Positions 9,878 to 19,018 of a stretch of DNA of 64,000 bases are shown here, piece after piece. The DNA lies in assembly GCF_036884845.1 (NCBI RefSeq), contig NZ_CP145732.1, forward strand, positions 3,782,001 to 3,846,000. Reading direction: 5' to 3'. This stretch comes from Pseudomonas sp. MAG733B. Its GTDB lineage: Bacteria > Pseudomonadota > Gammaproteobacteria > Pseudomonadales > Pseudomonadaceae. Made by a program: the position numbers and the translations under genes. The notes under the pieces were generated by a model that had not been told where the DNA came from, did not search any database, and worked only from the letters and a program-made list of their open reading frames with translations. Position 1 is the stretch's first letter. Each line of letters opens with the position of its first letter.

Positions 9878-10804
9878 TTGCCAACCATTCTCGAACCCGG
9901 ACAAATCGAAGCGGCGGCCAGTTCGCCGCCGTTTCTGCACCTGCCGCCGCACAATCTGTTCACCCTGCGCGCACAACGCCTTGAGCAACTGGCCGTGGAT
10001 CACCCGCTGGCTGACTACCTGCTGTTGATCGCAGGCTTGTGCCGGGTGCAGCAGCAGATCCTGGACGATCCGCCGCGGAGCGAACCGCTCGACCCGCAAC
10101 GCATCGAACTGTGCCAGCAACACGGCTTGCCACCGTTTGCGGCGGACAGCCTGACCCGCGAGGACGACTGGCAGCGCTATCTCGACGCCTTGCTGCAACG
10201 CTATGCGATGCCGTCTCAGCCTGCTGTCACCGAAGCATTGGCGACGTTGCGCGGCGCCAGTGCGGGTCAACGTCGTGTCTGGGCCGTGGCGCTAGTCAGC
10301 GGCCAGTATTCGCTGGTGCCGGCGGCGTTGGTGCCGTTCCTCGGTGCAGCCTTGCAGGCAGCCTGGAGCCATTGGCTGCTGAGCACGCCGAATCTGCAAC
10401 TCAAGCCCGGCGACAGCCTCAGCCAATGTCCGTGTTGTGGCTCGCCGGCCATGGCCGGGGTGATTCGGAATCGCGGCAAGCACAACGGTTTGCGCTATCT
10501 GGTCTGTTCGTTGTGTGCCTGCGAATGGCATGTGGTTCGGGTCAAGTGCGTGTACTGCGAGCAAAGCAAAGGCCTGGAATACCTCAGCCTTGAAGATGAT
10601 CGCCATGCGGCCAATCAGGCACCGCTGCGGGCCGAAATGTGCCCGAGCTGCAACAGCTATCTGAAATTGCTCTATCTGGAGAACGATGCCCACGCCGAAG
10701 CACTGTCGGCGGACTTGAGCAGCCTGATGCTCGACATGCGCCTGGCCCAGGACGGCTATCAGCGTTTGGCACCGAATCTGTTGCTGGCTCCGGGAGACGA
10801 ATGA
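9878..10804 (+). CDS. fdhE: Formate dehydrogenase accessory protein FdhE
   Basis: A 308-residue protein matching FdhE, the cytoplasmic rubredoxin-like factor needed to assemble active Tat-exported respiratory formate dehydrogenases. Paired cysteines are seen in CPCCGSPAMAG, CSLCACEW, CVYCEQ and CPSCNSYLK, which form the iron/zinc-binding sites of the family. The chosen start is TTG at 9878, preceded by AAGGG; no ATG in frame gives a family-like N-terminus. It lies between fdnI and selA in one run of genes. Confidence 0.93.
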   Translation: MPTILEPGQIEAAASSPPFLHLPPHNLFTLRAQRLEQLAVDHPLADYLLLIAGLCRVQQQILDDPPRSEPLDPQRIELCQQHGLPPFAADSLTREDDWQRYLDALLQRYAMPSQPAVTEALATLRGASAGQRRVWAVALVSGQYSLVPAALVPFLGAALQAAWSHWLLSTPNLQLKPGDSLSQCPCCGSPAMAGVIRNRGKHNGLRYLVCSLCACEWHVVRVKCVYCEQSKGLEYLSLEDDRHAANQAPLRAEMCPSCNSYLKLLYLENDAHAEALSADLSSLMLDMRLAQDGYQRLAPNLLLAPGDE

Positions 10805-10855
10805 CCACAGCGTCTACACTCTGGCGCGACGGTCTTTCGAATTCAGGAGCGCCAG

Positions 10856-12286
10856 ATGTCTGCCAGCGGTGCCAGCCCTAACCTGCGTTTGCCTTCCATC
10901 GACAGTTTGTTGCGGCACCCGGCGTGCCAGCCTTTGGCCGAACGCTACGGGCGCGATGCGCTTCTGGCAACGTTGCGACAATTGCTCGATGAGTTGCGCG
11001 AAGCTGTACAACTGGGGCTGTTGCAGGCGATTGAAGTCAGCCCTGAAGTGCTGGCGGGGCGGGTCGGTGAGCGTCTACAGGTTCAACACCGCAGCCATGT
11101 ACGCCGGGTGTTCAACCTCACCGGCACCGTGTTGCATACCAACCTCGGGCGAGCGTTATTGCCGGATGAAGCCATAGACGCGGTGCAAATGGCCGCACGC
11201 TATCCGCTGAATCTGGAATTTGACCTGCACAGCGGCAAACGTGGCGACCGCGACGATCTGATCGAGGGTTTGATCCGCGAACTCACCGGCGCCGAAGCGG
11301 TGACCGTGGTCAACAACAATGCCGCCGCAGTGCTGCTGACCCTCAACAGCCTTGGCGCACGCAAGGAAGGCATTATTTCCCGAGGCGAGCTGATCGAAAT
11401 CGGCGGCGCCTTCCGCATCCCCGACATCATGGCCCGCGCCGGGGTAAAGCTGCATGAGGTCGGCACCACCAACCGCACCCATGCCCGCGACTACGAAGCC
11501 GCCATCGGCCCGCGCAGCGGCTTGATCATGCGCGTGCATGCGAGCAACTACAGCATTCAGGGTTTCACCACGAGCGTACCCACCGCCGAACTGGCGCAAT
11601 TGGCCCATCAGCACGGTTTGCCGCTGCTCGAAGACTTGGGCAGCGGCAGCCTGCTGGACCTGACACGCTGGGGTTTGCCCGCCGAGCCGACGGTGCGCCA
11701 GGCGTTGCTCGATGGCGCGGACATCGTCACCTTCAGTGGCGACAAATTGCTCGGCGGCCCGCAGGCCGGGTTGATTGTCGGGCGCAAAGACTTGATCGCC
11801 AAGATCAAGAAGAACCCGCTCAAACGCGCATTGCGGGTCGACAAACTGACCCTCGCCGCCCTGGAAGCGGTGCTGGGTTTGTACCGCAATCCGGATCGAC
11901 TGGCCGAACGTTTGCCGAGTCTGCGTCTGTTGACCCGGCCACAGGCCGATATTCTTGCTCAGGCCGAACGCCTGCAACCGTCGCTGGCCAAGCTGTTGGG
12001 CGAAAACTGGAGCGTCAGCGCGTTGCCCGCGCAAGGGATGATCGGCAGCGGCAGCCAACCGGTGGCGCGTTTGCCGAGTGCCGCGTTGTGCCTGCGCCCG
12101 AATACCAGCAAGCGGTTGCGCGGGCGATCATTGCTGGATCTGGAAGCTGCGTTTCGTGCGCTGCCGATTCCGGTGCTCGGCCGTATCGATGACGACGCCT
12201 TGTGGCTGGATCTGCGGCAACTGGATGACGAACCTGCGTGGCTGGCGCAACTTGATCAATTGCATGTGGAGGGCCGGGCAGGGTGA
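10856..12286 (+). CDS. selA: L-seryl-tRNA(Sec) selenium transferase
   Basis: SelA (476 residues) converts Ser-tRNA(Sec) to Sec-tRNA(Sec) using selenophosphate. The PLP lysine is Lys297 in [13 protein letters not shown], equivalent to Lys295 of E. coli. The N-terminal domain that binds tRNA-Sec and the [13 protein letters not shown] block are present. ATG at 10856 has a CAGGAG ribosome site (10844-10849). Its end overlaps the selB start by 4 bases (GTGA). Having it beside its only visible selenoprotein client, fdnG, indicates a self-contained unit. Confidence 0.97.
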   Translation: MSASGASPNLRLPSIDSLLRHPACQPLAERYGRDALLATLRQLLDELREAVQLGLLQAIEVSPEVLAGRVGERLQVQHRSHVRRVFNLTGTVLHTNLGRALLPDEAIDAVQMAARYPLNLEFDLHSGKRGDRDDLIEGLIRELTGAEAVTVVNNNAAAVLLTLNSLGARKEGIISRGELIEIGGAFRIPDIMARAGVKLHEVGTTNRTHARDYEAAIGPRSGLIMRVHASNYSIQGFTTSVPTAELAQLAHQHGLPLLEDLGSGSLLDLTRWGLPAEPTVRQALLDGADIVTFSGDKLLGGPQAGLIVGRKDLIAKIKKNPLKRALRVDKLTLAALEAVLGLYRNPDRLAERLPSLRLLTRPQADILAQAERLQPSLAKLLGENWSVSALPAQGMIGSGSQPVARLPSAALCLRPNTSKRLRGRSLLDLEAAFRALPIPVLGRIDDDALWLDLRQLDDEPAWLAQLDQLHVEGRAG

Positions 12287-14190
12287 TTGTCGGCACGGCG
12301 GGGCACATCGACCACGGCAAGACTGCACTGCTCCAGGCGCTGACCGGGCAGGCCGGTGATCGACGCCGGGAAGAACGTGAGCGGGGGATGACCATCGACC
12401 TCGGTTATCTCTACGCCGCGCTGGAACCGGGCGCGCCTCTGACCGGTTTCATCGACGTGCCCGGTCATGAACGTTTCACCCACAACATGCTCGCCGGGGC
12501 GCAGGGCATCGATCTGGTATTGCTGGTGGTGGCCGCCGATGACGGCGTGATGCCGCAAACCCGGGAACATCTGGCCATCGTCGAACTGCTGGGCATTCCA
12601 CGTGCCGTGGTGGCGATCACCAAGTGCGACCGGGTCGACCCGTCACGGGCGGAAGAGGTGCGCGAGCAGGTCAGCGCATTGTTGGCGCCCGGGCCCTACG
12701 CCGATGCGCCGCTGATTGAACTGTCGAGCGTGACCGGGCAGGGCGTCGACACCTTGCGTCAGACGCTATTGCAAGCTCAACACGAAGTCGCGCAACGCAG
12801 TATTGAGGGTGGTTTTCGGCTGGCGATCGATCGGGCGTTCAGCATGGCCGGCGCGGGTATCGTTGTCACCGGCACGGCGGTGTCCGGGCAGGTTGCAGTG
12901 GGCGAAACGCTTATGCTCGGTCCGCTCGGCAAAACCGTGCGGGTGCGCGGTTTGCACGCGCAGAATCAGGCCGCAGAAGTCGCGGTCGCGGGTCAGCGCG
13001 TGGCGTTGAACCTGAGTGGCGAACGGCTGGCGCTGGAGCAGATTCATCGCGGGCAATGGCTCTCGGCCGAGTGGCTGTACGCGCCGACTCAGCGCCTGGA
13101 TATCGACTTGCGGTTACTGCCGAGCGAACCGCGCGCCTTTGAGCATTTTCAGCCCGTGCATGTGCACATCGGGACCCAGGATGTGTCGGGGCGCGTGGCT
13201 TTGCTGGAAGGCTCTAGCCTGGCGCCGGGTGAGCGGATGTTTGCGCAAATCCTGTTGAACGCGCCGGTGCAAGCGGTGAAGGGCGATCCGTTGATCCTGC
13301 GCGACCAAAGTGCACAACGCACGCTGGGCGGTGGACGGGTGCTTGATCCGTTCGCCCCCAGCCGACATCGACGCAGCGCTGAGCGTTTGGCGCAGCTAAA
13401 GGCATTGGCTGTCAGCAATTGCCTGGAGGATGTGTTGCCACTGTTGTTGGCCAATAGCGAAATCGGGCTTGATCCGCAACGACTTGAGCGCCAGTTCAAT
13501 TATCCGCGGGGGAACTGGGCACTGCCCGATGACGTGCAACTGATCGAAACACGGCAGGCACCGGTCTTGTTCGGCACTGCCCGTTGGCATGCGTTGCAGG
13601 CCGAAGTGGTGCAACACCTGGCGCGTTTTCATGAACTGGAACCGGATCAAATGGGGCCGGATCGCGATCGTTTGCGACGATTCACCGCAAGCGCACTCGA
13701 TCGCTCGACGTTTCTAAGTTTGCTCGACCATTTATTCGCCAGTGGCGCCATCGCCGCCAGCGGCCCGTGGTTGCATTTGCCTAATCACCAAGTGCGCCTG
13801 AGCGAAGCGGACGAAGCCCTCTGGCAAACATTGCAACCCGCGTTCGAGGCGGCGGGGTTCAATCCGCCGTGGGTGCGTGAATTGGGTCACGACGAAGCCG
13901 CTGTGCGTACGCTGCTACGGAAAATGGCCCGGTTGGGCTTGCTGCATCAAGTGGTTCGCGACCTGTTTTACACCGCCTCAACGATTCAGCGTTTGGCGGC
14001 TATGCTGTTGCAACTGGCCGATGACAATCCGGTGATCGAGGTGGCGGCGTTTCGTGATGCGGTGGGCCTGGGCCGCAAGCGCAGCATCCAGATTCTCGAA
14101 TACTTCGACCGCCTCGGCCTGACACGGCGAGTTGGCGACCGTCGGCAGATTCGCCACGACAACGCCCTGGCGCGGCGAACAGAGCTCTGA
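12283..14190 (+). CDS. selB: Selenocysteine-specific elongation factor SelB
   Basis: SelB (635 residues) delivers Sec-tRNA(Sec) to the ribosome at UGA codons preceding a SECIS. The GTPase G1 loop [11 protein letters not shown] is at residues 4-14, with DVPGHERF (G3) and TKCD (G4) following. The C-terminal third contains the winged-helix repeats that bind SECIS RNA. The start is GTG, overlapping the selA stop, so the two are translationally coupled. The tRNA-Sec gene starts 6 bases after its stop codon. Confidence 0.97.
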   Translation: MIVGTAGHIDHGKTALLQALTGQAGDRRREERERGMTIDLGYLYAALEPGAPLTGFIDVPGHERFTHNMLAGAQGIDLVLLVVAADDGVMPQTREHLAIVELLGIPRAVVAITKCDRVDPSRAEEVREQVSALLAPGPYADAPLIELSSVTGQGVDTLRQTLLQAQHEVAQRSIEGGFRLAIDRAFSMAGAGIVVTGTAVSGQVAVGETLMLGPLGKTVRVRGLHAQNQAAEVAVAGQRVALNLSGERLALEQIHRGQWLSAEWLYAPTQRLDIDLRLLPSEPRAFEHFQPVHVHIGTQDVSGRVALLEGSSLAPGERMFAQILLNAPVQAVKGDPLILRDQSAQRTLGGGRVLDPFAPSRHRRSAERLAQLKALAVSNCLEDVLPLLLANSEIGLDPQRLERQFNYPRGNWALPDDVQLIETRQAPVLFGTARWHALQAEVVQHLARFHELEPDQMGPDRDRLRRFTASALDRSTFLSLLDHLFASGAIAASGPWLHLPNHQVRLSEADEALWQTLQPAFEAAGFNPPWVRELGHDEAAVRTLLRKMARLGLLHQVVRDLFYTASTIQRLAAMLLQLADDNPVIEVAAFRDAVGLGRKRSIQILEYFDRLGLTRRVGDRRQIRHDNALARRTEL

Positions 14191-14196
14191 TTTCAA

Positions 14197-14292
14197 GGAA
14201 GGTAATCGCGCCCGGTGGCGCGGCCGGGCTTCAAACCCGGTTGGGGACGGCATCCGTTCCCGGGCAGGTTCGACTCCGGCTACCTTCCGCCA
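14197..14292 (+). tRNA. selC: tRNA-Sec (anticodon UCA)
   Basis: A 96-base tRNA with an 8-bp acceptor stem (GGAAGGTA/TACCTTCC), a long extra arm (GGGGACGG...CCGTTCCC), TCA anticodon at 14231-14233 and an encoded GCCA-3' end. These are hallmarks of bacterial selenocysteine tRNA. Only 6 bases separate it from the selB stop codon, so it may be processed from the sel transcript. Confidence 0.97.
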
Positions 14293-14384
14293 TTACTCCT
14301 CGCGCTGACAAGCGAAAACAGACTTAACGTCTATGCTGGGCTTACCAGCTTCCTACCTTCACAGTGAACTGCCAGGAGAACTCC

Positions 14385-15464
14385 ATGGAGCCCATGCCGC
14401 TGTCAGAGAAGGCCTTGTCCCGCGGGTTGCTTGACGTGCTGATCCGCGCCGGACTGATCGTCGTTCTGGTGCTGTTCTGTTTTGAAATATTCCGCCCGTT
14501 TCGTGACCTGATGCTGTGGTCGGTGATCCTGGCGATCACCTTGTACCCGCTGCAACAAAAACTGAAAGGCCCGTTGGGGCAAAAGGATGGACGCATTGCG
14601 ACCGTGATCGTGCTGGTTGCGATCATCATTCTGATGGTGCCGATTTACCTGCTGGGCACATCGATCGCCGACTCCGTGGAAAACGCCATGAGCGTGGTCA
14701 GGGACGAGGGCGTGCAAATTCCGGCACCGGCGCCGTCCGTGGCTGAATGGCCGCTGGTGGGCAATCAGGTGTTTGCACTTTGGCAGCAAGCGGCCACCGA
14801 TCTTCCCGGGCTCACGGCCAAATACATACCGCAAATCAAGGGTGTCAGCCTCGGCTTGCTGGGCAAACTGGCCGGCGTCGGCATGGGTTTCCTGACCTTC
14901 ATTTTCGCGCTGATCATCGCCGGGATTTTCATGGCTTATGGCGAAGCGGGCAGCCGCGCCTCGGTGCAGATCGCTTCGCGGGTAAGCGGGCCGGAGAAAG
15001 GCGCAAGTGTCGCCGCCTTGTGCACCGCGACCATCCGCGCCGTGGCGCTCGGCGTGGTCGGTATCGCTTTCATACAAATGTTGCTAGTGGGGCTCGGCTT
15101 TGTGTTGAAGGGCGTTCCCGGCGCCGGCCTGCTGGCACTGGCGATCCTGCTGCTGGGCATCATGCAATTGCCCGCGACCCTGATTACCGTACCGGTGATT
15201 GCCTATGTCTTCGCAACGGAAGGTCCCAACACCATCACCATTGTGTTCGCCATTTACGTCTTCGTGGCCGGTCTTGTGGACAACGTGCTCAAGCCGTTGC
15301 TGCTGGGCCGCGGCGTCGACGTGCCGATGCCGGTGGTACTGATCGGCGCCCTCGGCGGGATGGTCACCAGCGGCATAATCGGTTTGTTCATCGGCCCGGT
15401 GGTGCTGGCAGTGGGTTACCAATTGTTCTGGCAGTGGGTGCTGGACCGACCATCGGTGCAATGA
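14385..15464 (+). CDS. AI-2E family transporter (PerM/UPF0118)
   Basis: A 359-residue polytopic membrane protein with roughly eight hydrophobic helices and a soluble segment near residues 75-150. This is the layout of the AI-2E/PerM family, whose members have been linked to AI-2 export or Na+/H+ exchange. The stretch VDNVLKPLLLGRG near the C-terminus is characteristic of the family (DNxxxPxxxG). The ATG at 14385 has CAGGAG 8-13 bases upstream. The substrate is unknown. Confidence 0.85.
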   Translation: MEPMPLSEKALSRGLLDVLIRAGLIVVLVLFCFEIFRPFRDLMLWSVILAITLYPLQQKLKGPLGQKDGRIATVIVLVAIIILMVPIYLLGTSIADSVENAMSVVRDEGVQIPAPAPSVAEWPLVGNQVFALWQQAATDLPGLTAKYIPQIKGVSLGLLGKLAGVGMGFLTFIFALIIAGIFMAYGEAGSRASVQIASRVSGPEKGASVAALCTATIRAVALGVVGIAFIQMLLVGLGFVLKGVPGAGLLALAILLLGIMQLPATLITVPVIAYVFATEGPNTITIVFAIYVFVAGLVDNVLKPLLLGRGVDVPMPVVLIGALGGMVTSGIIGLFIGPVVLAVGYQLFWQWVLDRPSVQ

Positions 15465-15472
15465 GGGATCCA

Positions 15473-15492
15473 GTCCGGTGCCGGAACCGGAC
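15473..15492. terminator. Hairpin between convergent genes
   Basis: A perfect 7-bp stem (GTCCGGT/ACCGGAC) with a 6-base loop lies between the 3' ends of the AI-2E transporter and the convergent LprI/MliC gene. It has no T tract, so terminator activity is uncertain. Confidence 0.35.
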
Positions 15493-15502
15493 GGCATGAA
15501 CA

Positions 15503-16150
15503 TCAGCCAGTCGGCTCAGCCGTACAACTCATACCCGCTGAGCCTGGCTTCTGGAACAACGCTGTATTGCCGTCCTGCCGGAAGCTGTAGCTGCCCTGGA
15601 AATCCTTGCCGATGTATTGGGTGCCGAAATCACTCGGCACCTGGTTCAGCGTGATCGCACTTTTCGCCCAGGTCAGGTAAACGACGCCCGGTTGCGTGGT
15701 AAAGAACGTGGCGGCCAGCAGCGCGTTCAGCCCCGCACAGCGAAACGCCAGGGGGCCTTCGGTGAGTCTGTTGGGGTCTTTGGTCCTGACGATGGCCGAG
15801 CCTTGGCGCAACTGGTGCGCGCGCTTGGCATAACTTCGGATTGTGCACGCCTTGATGTCTGACTCCGAAGCGCACTGATTGCGCTCCTCGACCCAGAACT
15901 GCTGGTCGATCAGGACTTTATCCGGGAGCGGCACTGAGTGTTCATCCGTGAGCGCCAGGCGATAGAGGCGCATCAGTTCGATATCCATCTGCGCCAGTTG
16001 CGAGTCGCGACAGATCAGCTTTTCGACGGAAGCCGTTGCCGTGGCGCAGTCGTAGCTGGTGGTGAAGGATGCAGCGATGGCACAGGTGCTCGTCGCCATG
16101 CCGATGCTGGCAGCGAACACAGTGGTGAAAAAGGCTGTGACCGTTTTCAT
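15503..16150 (-). CDS. Periplasmic protein with LprI-like (DUF1311) and MliC-like domains
   Basis: A 215-residue exported protein. Residues 1-27 form a signal peptide ending near AIA. The middle (about 32-110) has the Cys pattern and CATATASVEKLICRD start of DUF1311/LprI. The C-terminal 80 residues resemble MliC/PliC, the inhibitors of c-type lysozyme (FRCAGLNALLAATF ... GMSCTAEPTG, with an 8-stranded small barrel expected). The likely role is protection of peptidoglycan against host or predator lysozyme. No lipobox cysteine is obvious, so it is probably soluble in the periplasm. The domain assignment rests on motif similarity. Confidence 0.65.
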   Translation of the reverse strand: MKTVTAFFTTVFAASIGMATSTCAIAASFTTSYDCATATASVEKLICRDSQLAQMDIELMRLYRLALTDEHSVPLPDKVLIDQQFWVEERNQCASESDIKACTIRSYAKRAHQLRQGSAIVRTKDPNRLTEGPLAFRCAGLNALLAATFFTTQPGVVYLTWAKSAITLNQVPSDFGTQYIGKDFQGSYSFRQDGNTALFQKPGSAGMSCTAEPTG

Positions 16151-16369
16151 GTAGGTGTCACCCGGATCACCGTAATGCTGTGGGACCTATCGATCCTTTG
16201 AGTAGTCATTCGTTCGCGTTGGGTGTATCGCAGTGTAAGTCAGTGTTCAGAACTTGCCACATCGGCTGACGGCTGGGTGGCAGAAGGCGCTGGCGCAAAC
16301 ACCATGCTAGCTTTTACGGAGCGGGTCCGCGGCAGAGCGGTGATCATTGGCCTGAACTGGAGATTCCAG

Positions 16370-17815
16370 ATGCTGTCCTTGTTCTCTGAACGTCCATTGA
16401 TCTTCGGTCTGGGCTTGATCCTGATCGATATGGTGATGTGGCGTGTCGTCGGTTCCCACCGGTACACCTGGAAAGTGCTCGCGCGGCTGGTCATTTTTTT
16501 GTTGTACAGCGCGCTGTTGTTCCATGAAGGCTTGAGTCCATGGGAGCCGGCGCCCCCGATCGATGACGCACCGCTGCAATTCGCGCACACGGTGCTGCAG
16601 ATCATGTGGTGGTTGTTCGGCGCGCGAACCCTCACGGTGATGATCGGCGCCGTGATGATGTATCGGGTAGGGCACACCGGGCGGCTACTGCAGGACTTGC
16701 TCGGCGCGGTGATTTTCCTGGTCGCGGTCATCGCCGCCCTGGCCTATGTGCTCAATCTGCCTGTCAAGGGGGTTCTGGCGACATCCGGTGCCTTGGCGAT
16801 CATTGTCGGTCTGGCCTTGCAAAGCACGCTTAGCGATGTGTTTTCCGGAATCGTCCTGAACACCACCAAGCCCTATCAAATCGATGACTGGATCGCCATC
16901 GACGGCACCGAAGGGCGGGTGACCGATATCGATTGGCGTGCCACGTTCCTGCAAACGTCCCAGGGCAGCATGATCGTGATTCCCAACTCGATGGCAGCCA
17001 AGGCCAAGATCACCAATTTCAGCCGGCCCAGCGATATGTTCGGGGTCTCGATCAGTTTGCTCATCAGCCCGCTTGTGCGCCCGAACCGGGTGTTCGATGC
17101 GCTTGAAAGGGCTTCGCAGGGCTGCCGCATTCTGCTGACCAAACCGGCCCCCAAAGTGACGATCAAAAGCACCGGTGGCAATGGCGTGGAGTACGAAGTC
17201 AGCGGTTTCGTGGTGTCGATGGATCAGAAACGCACTGTACGCAATCAGCTGTACGATCTGGCGTACCGGCATTTGCAGGCGGCCGGGATCAACTGGTTGT
17301 CGACGGTTGAATCGGGTCTACCCCAGGCGCAGTCAAAACAACGTTCGCTGCTGGACAACACGAGTATTTTCGCGACGACGTTGAGTGAGGAAGAGAAGGA
17401 TGACGTCAGCCAGAACATGACCCGGCAAATCTTTGAGCCGGGCGAAGTCATTTTGCCGGCCGGACAGGTCAGCGAACACCTGTACATCATCGAATCGGGG
17501 GTGGTGACGGTGGCTTTGAGCCGTGCAGGCGTCAAGTTCGAAGCCGGGCGCATGGGGCCGGGCGAGGTGATTGGCGAAGGCGGGATCGTCTCGGGTACGG
17601 CGCTACCGGCGGAGTTCGCCGCCCTGACGTTCTGCCATCTGTACCGGATCGAGAAGGAGTTCTTCAGGCCATGTGTGGAAGCCCGCCATGATATCGGCGT
17701 AGCGATGAAGGCGTTGTTGGAGTTCCGTCTGCAAATTGCCAGGACGATGACGCAGGAAGAAGCGAAGATCATTGAGAAAAAGGGTTTTCTGCAGTGGCTG
17801 CGCAGCCGGATGTGA
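16370..17815 (+). CDS. MscS-type channel with C-terminal cyclic-nucleotide-binding domain
   Basis: About 481 residues from the chosen ATG (16370, GGAG 8-11 bases upstream). The N-terminal part has four membrane helices. The pore-lining helix and beta domain of MscS follow (GVLATSGALAIIVGLALQSTLSDVFSG; then IDGTEGRVTDIDWRATFL). The last 130 residues form a cNMP-binding fold with FEPGEVILPAGQ, EHLYIIESG, and GPGEVIGEGG. This matches the bacterial CNG-like MscS subfamily, where a ligand may gate or modulate the channel. The phosphate-binding cassette is not well conserved (GGIVSGTALPAEFAAL), so ligand binding is uncertain. A longer reading to 16223 lacks a ribosome site. Confidence 0.85.
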   Translation: MLSLFSERPLIFGLGLILIDMVMWRVVGSHRYTWKVLARLVIFLLYSALLFHEGLSPWEPAPPIDDAPLQFAHTVLQIMWWLFGARTLTVMIGAVMMYRVGHTGRLLQDLLGAVIFLVAVIAALAYVLNLPVKGVLATSGALAIIVGLALQSTLSDVFSGIVLNTTKPYQIDDWIAIDGTEGRVTDIDWRATFLQTSQGSMIVIPNSMAAKAKITNFSRPSDMFGVSISLLISPLVRPNRVFDALERASQGCRILLTKPAPKVTIKSTGGNGVEYEVSGFVVSMDQKRTVRNQLYDLAYRHLQAAGINWLSTVESGLPQAQSKQRSLLDNTSIFATTLSEEEKDDVSQNMTRQIFEPGEVILPAGQVSEHLYIIESGVVTVALSRAGVKFEAGRMGPGEVIGEGGIVSGTALPAEFAALTFCHLYRIEKEFFRPCVEARHDIGVAMKALLEFRLQIARTMTQEEAKIIEKKGFLQWLRSRM

Positions 17816-17857
17816 TCGGTAAAGGGCTGCGCGCGGTTGACGTATTGTGAACCCTGT

Positions 17858-17890
17858 AAAAAACGCCGCGTTTGACGCGGCGTTTTTTTT
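17858..17890. terminator. Intrinsic terminator between MscS-like gene and ACAD operon
   Basis: An AAAAAACGCCGCGTTTGACG-type hairpin (stem ACGCCGCG/CGCGGCGT) is flanked by an A tract and a T tract, so it can terminate transcription from both sides. Confidence 0.85.
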
Positions 17891-17899
17891 CGTCAGTTT

Positions 17900-19018
17900 T
17901 CAGAGCGCACGTTGAGTCAACCCGGACCAGAACCCTGTGCTGCCGGCCGCAATCGCCGCCTGGCCAAGGACTTCTGCCCACTGCGCATCACTGCCGAACT
18001 CATCCCGCCAGGACCACAAGCGGCGGGTGTTGAAGTGCAAGGTGTGTTCGTGGGTGAAGCCGATCGCACCGTGAACCTGATGCGCCACTGAAGTGGCGAG
18101 CGTTGCTGCCTCTCCGGCGCAAACCTTGGCCACGGCCACATCAAACGCCAGGCAACTGCCGTTTCCGGATTCGGTTTGCAGGGTCTCGCATGCGCTGCGC
18201 AACGCCACCTGGGTCGCCATGCGCGCGGCGGCGATACTGCCGGCCATTGCAGCCAGTTGCTGCTGAATCGCCTGGAATTTGCCGATTGCCTTGCCGAACT
18301 GCGAGCGGTCATTGGCATAGCTCACAGCCTTGTCCAGGCTCGATTCAAGGGCACCGACCAGCATGCAGGCACGCATCAGCGCACCGAACACCCAGACCGG
18401 TTCAGCCACATCCGCCAATTGCAAATGGCCGACGGCATGCACGGCAGCGTTGGAAAAATGTACGGTATCGCGCTCTTCTCCGGCGAAATTGCTGCCGGTT
18501 TCCACAGCGACCGCCGTCAGATGAAGATCGACCAAGGCAATGCGACCGGGATCGGCTACCACAGCCCAGCGACAACTGCGCGCCCAAGGCACATTGAAGG
18601 CGCGACCTTCGAGATGGCCATCCTCGCTCAACTTGAGCTCACCAAGACGTCCGGCCTGGATCAGCGTGATGGGCCCCTCCGGCACTTGCAGTCCCGCGCG
18701 GGCCAGCAGCAGCGAGGCCACCATGGTTTCGCTCAACGCCAGTGGTGCACTCCAGTAGCCAATGGCCCGCAACACCGGACTCACTTCCAGCCAACTGGCA
18801 CCGCTACCACCCGATTCTTCAGGCACAAGGGCGCCGGGTAAACCTTGGGCCACCACCTGTTGCCACAGGTCGCTGGCCGCGTGACCGGTTTCGAAACGGG
18901 CGAGCAATTGGGGCGTGATCTGTTCGGCGAACAAGCCTTCTACGCTGTCGGCGATCATCGATTGCAGTTCGGACGGGGCGCCGTCGTCGGCGTGTTGAAA
19001 ATTCAAAGCCTGGTTCAT
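17900..19018 (-). CDS. Acyl-CoA dehydrogenase, non-catalytic-type partner subunit (pair 1)
   Basis: A 372-residue acyl-CoA dehydrogenase-fold protein. It keeps the FAD-contact motif RSQFGKAIGKFQAIQ and a C-terminal HGAIGFTHEHTLH block. At the position where IVD-type enzymes carry the catalytic Glu (xxER) it has ALMRACML, so the catalytic base appears missing. The upstream gene has the complementary pattern (Glu present, RxQFG absent). Sizes of 380 and 372 residues and the 4-base overlap resemble the heterotetrameric alpha2beta2 ACADs of sterol side-chain catabolism (FadE28-FadE29 type). Its stop is only 10 bases after the bidirectional terminator. Confidence 0.85.
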   Translation of the reverse strand: MNQALNFQHADDGAPSELQSMIADSVEGLFAEQITPQLLARFETGHAASDLWQQVVAQGLPGALVPEESGGSGASWLEVSPVLRAIGYWSAPLALSETMVASLLLARAGLQVPEGPITLIQAGRLGELKLSEDGHLEGRAFNVPWARSCRWAVVADPGRIALVDLHLTAVAVETGSNFAGEERDTVHFSNAAVHAVGHLQLADVAEPVWVFGALMRACMLVGALESSLDKAVSYANDRSQFGKAIGKFQAIQQQLAAMAGSIAAARMATQVALRSACETLQTESGNGSCLAFDVAVAKVCAGEAATLATSVAHQVHGAIGFTHEHTLHFNTRRLWSWRDEFGSDAQWAEVLGQAAIAAGSTGFWSGLTQRAL

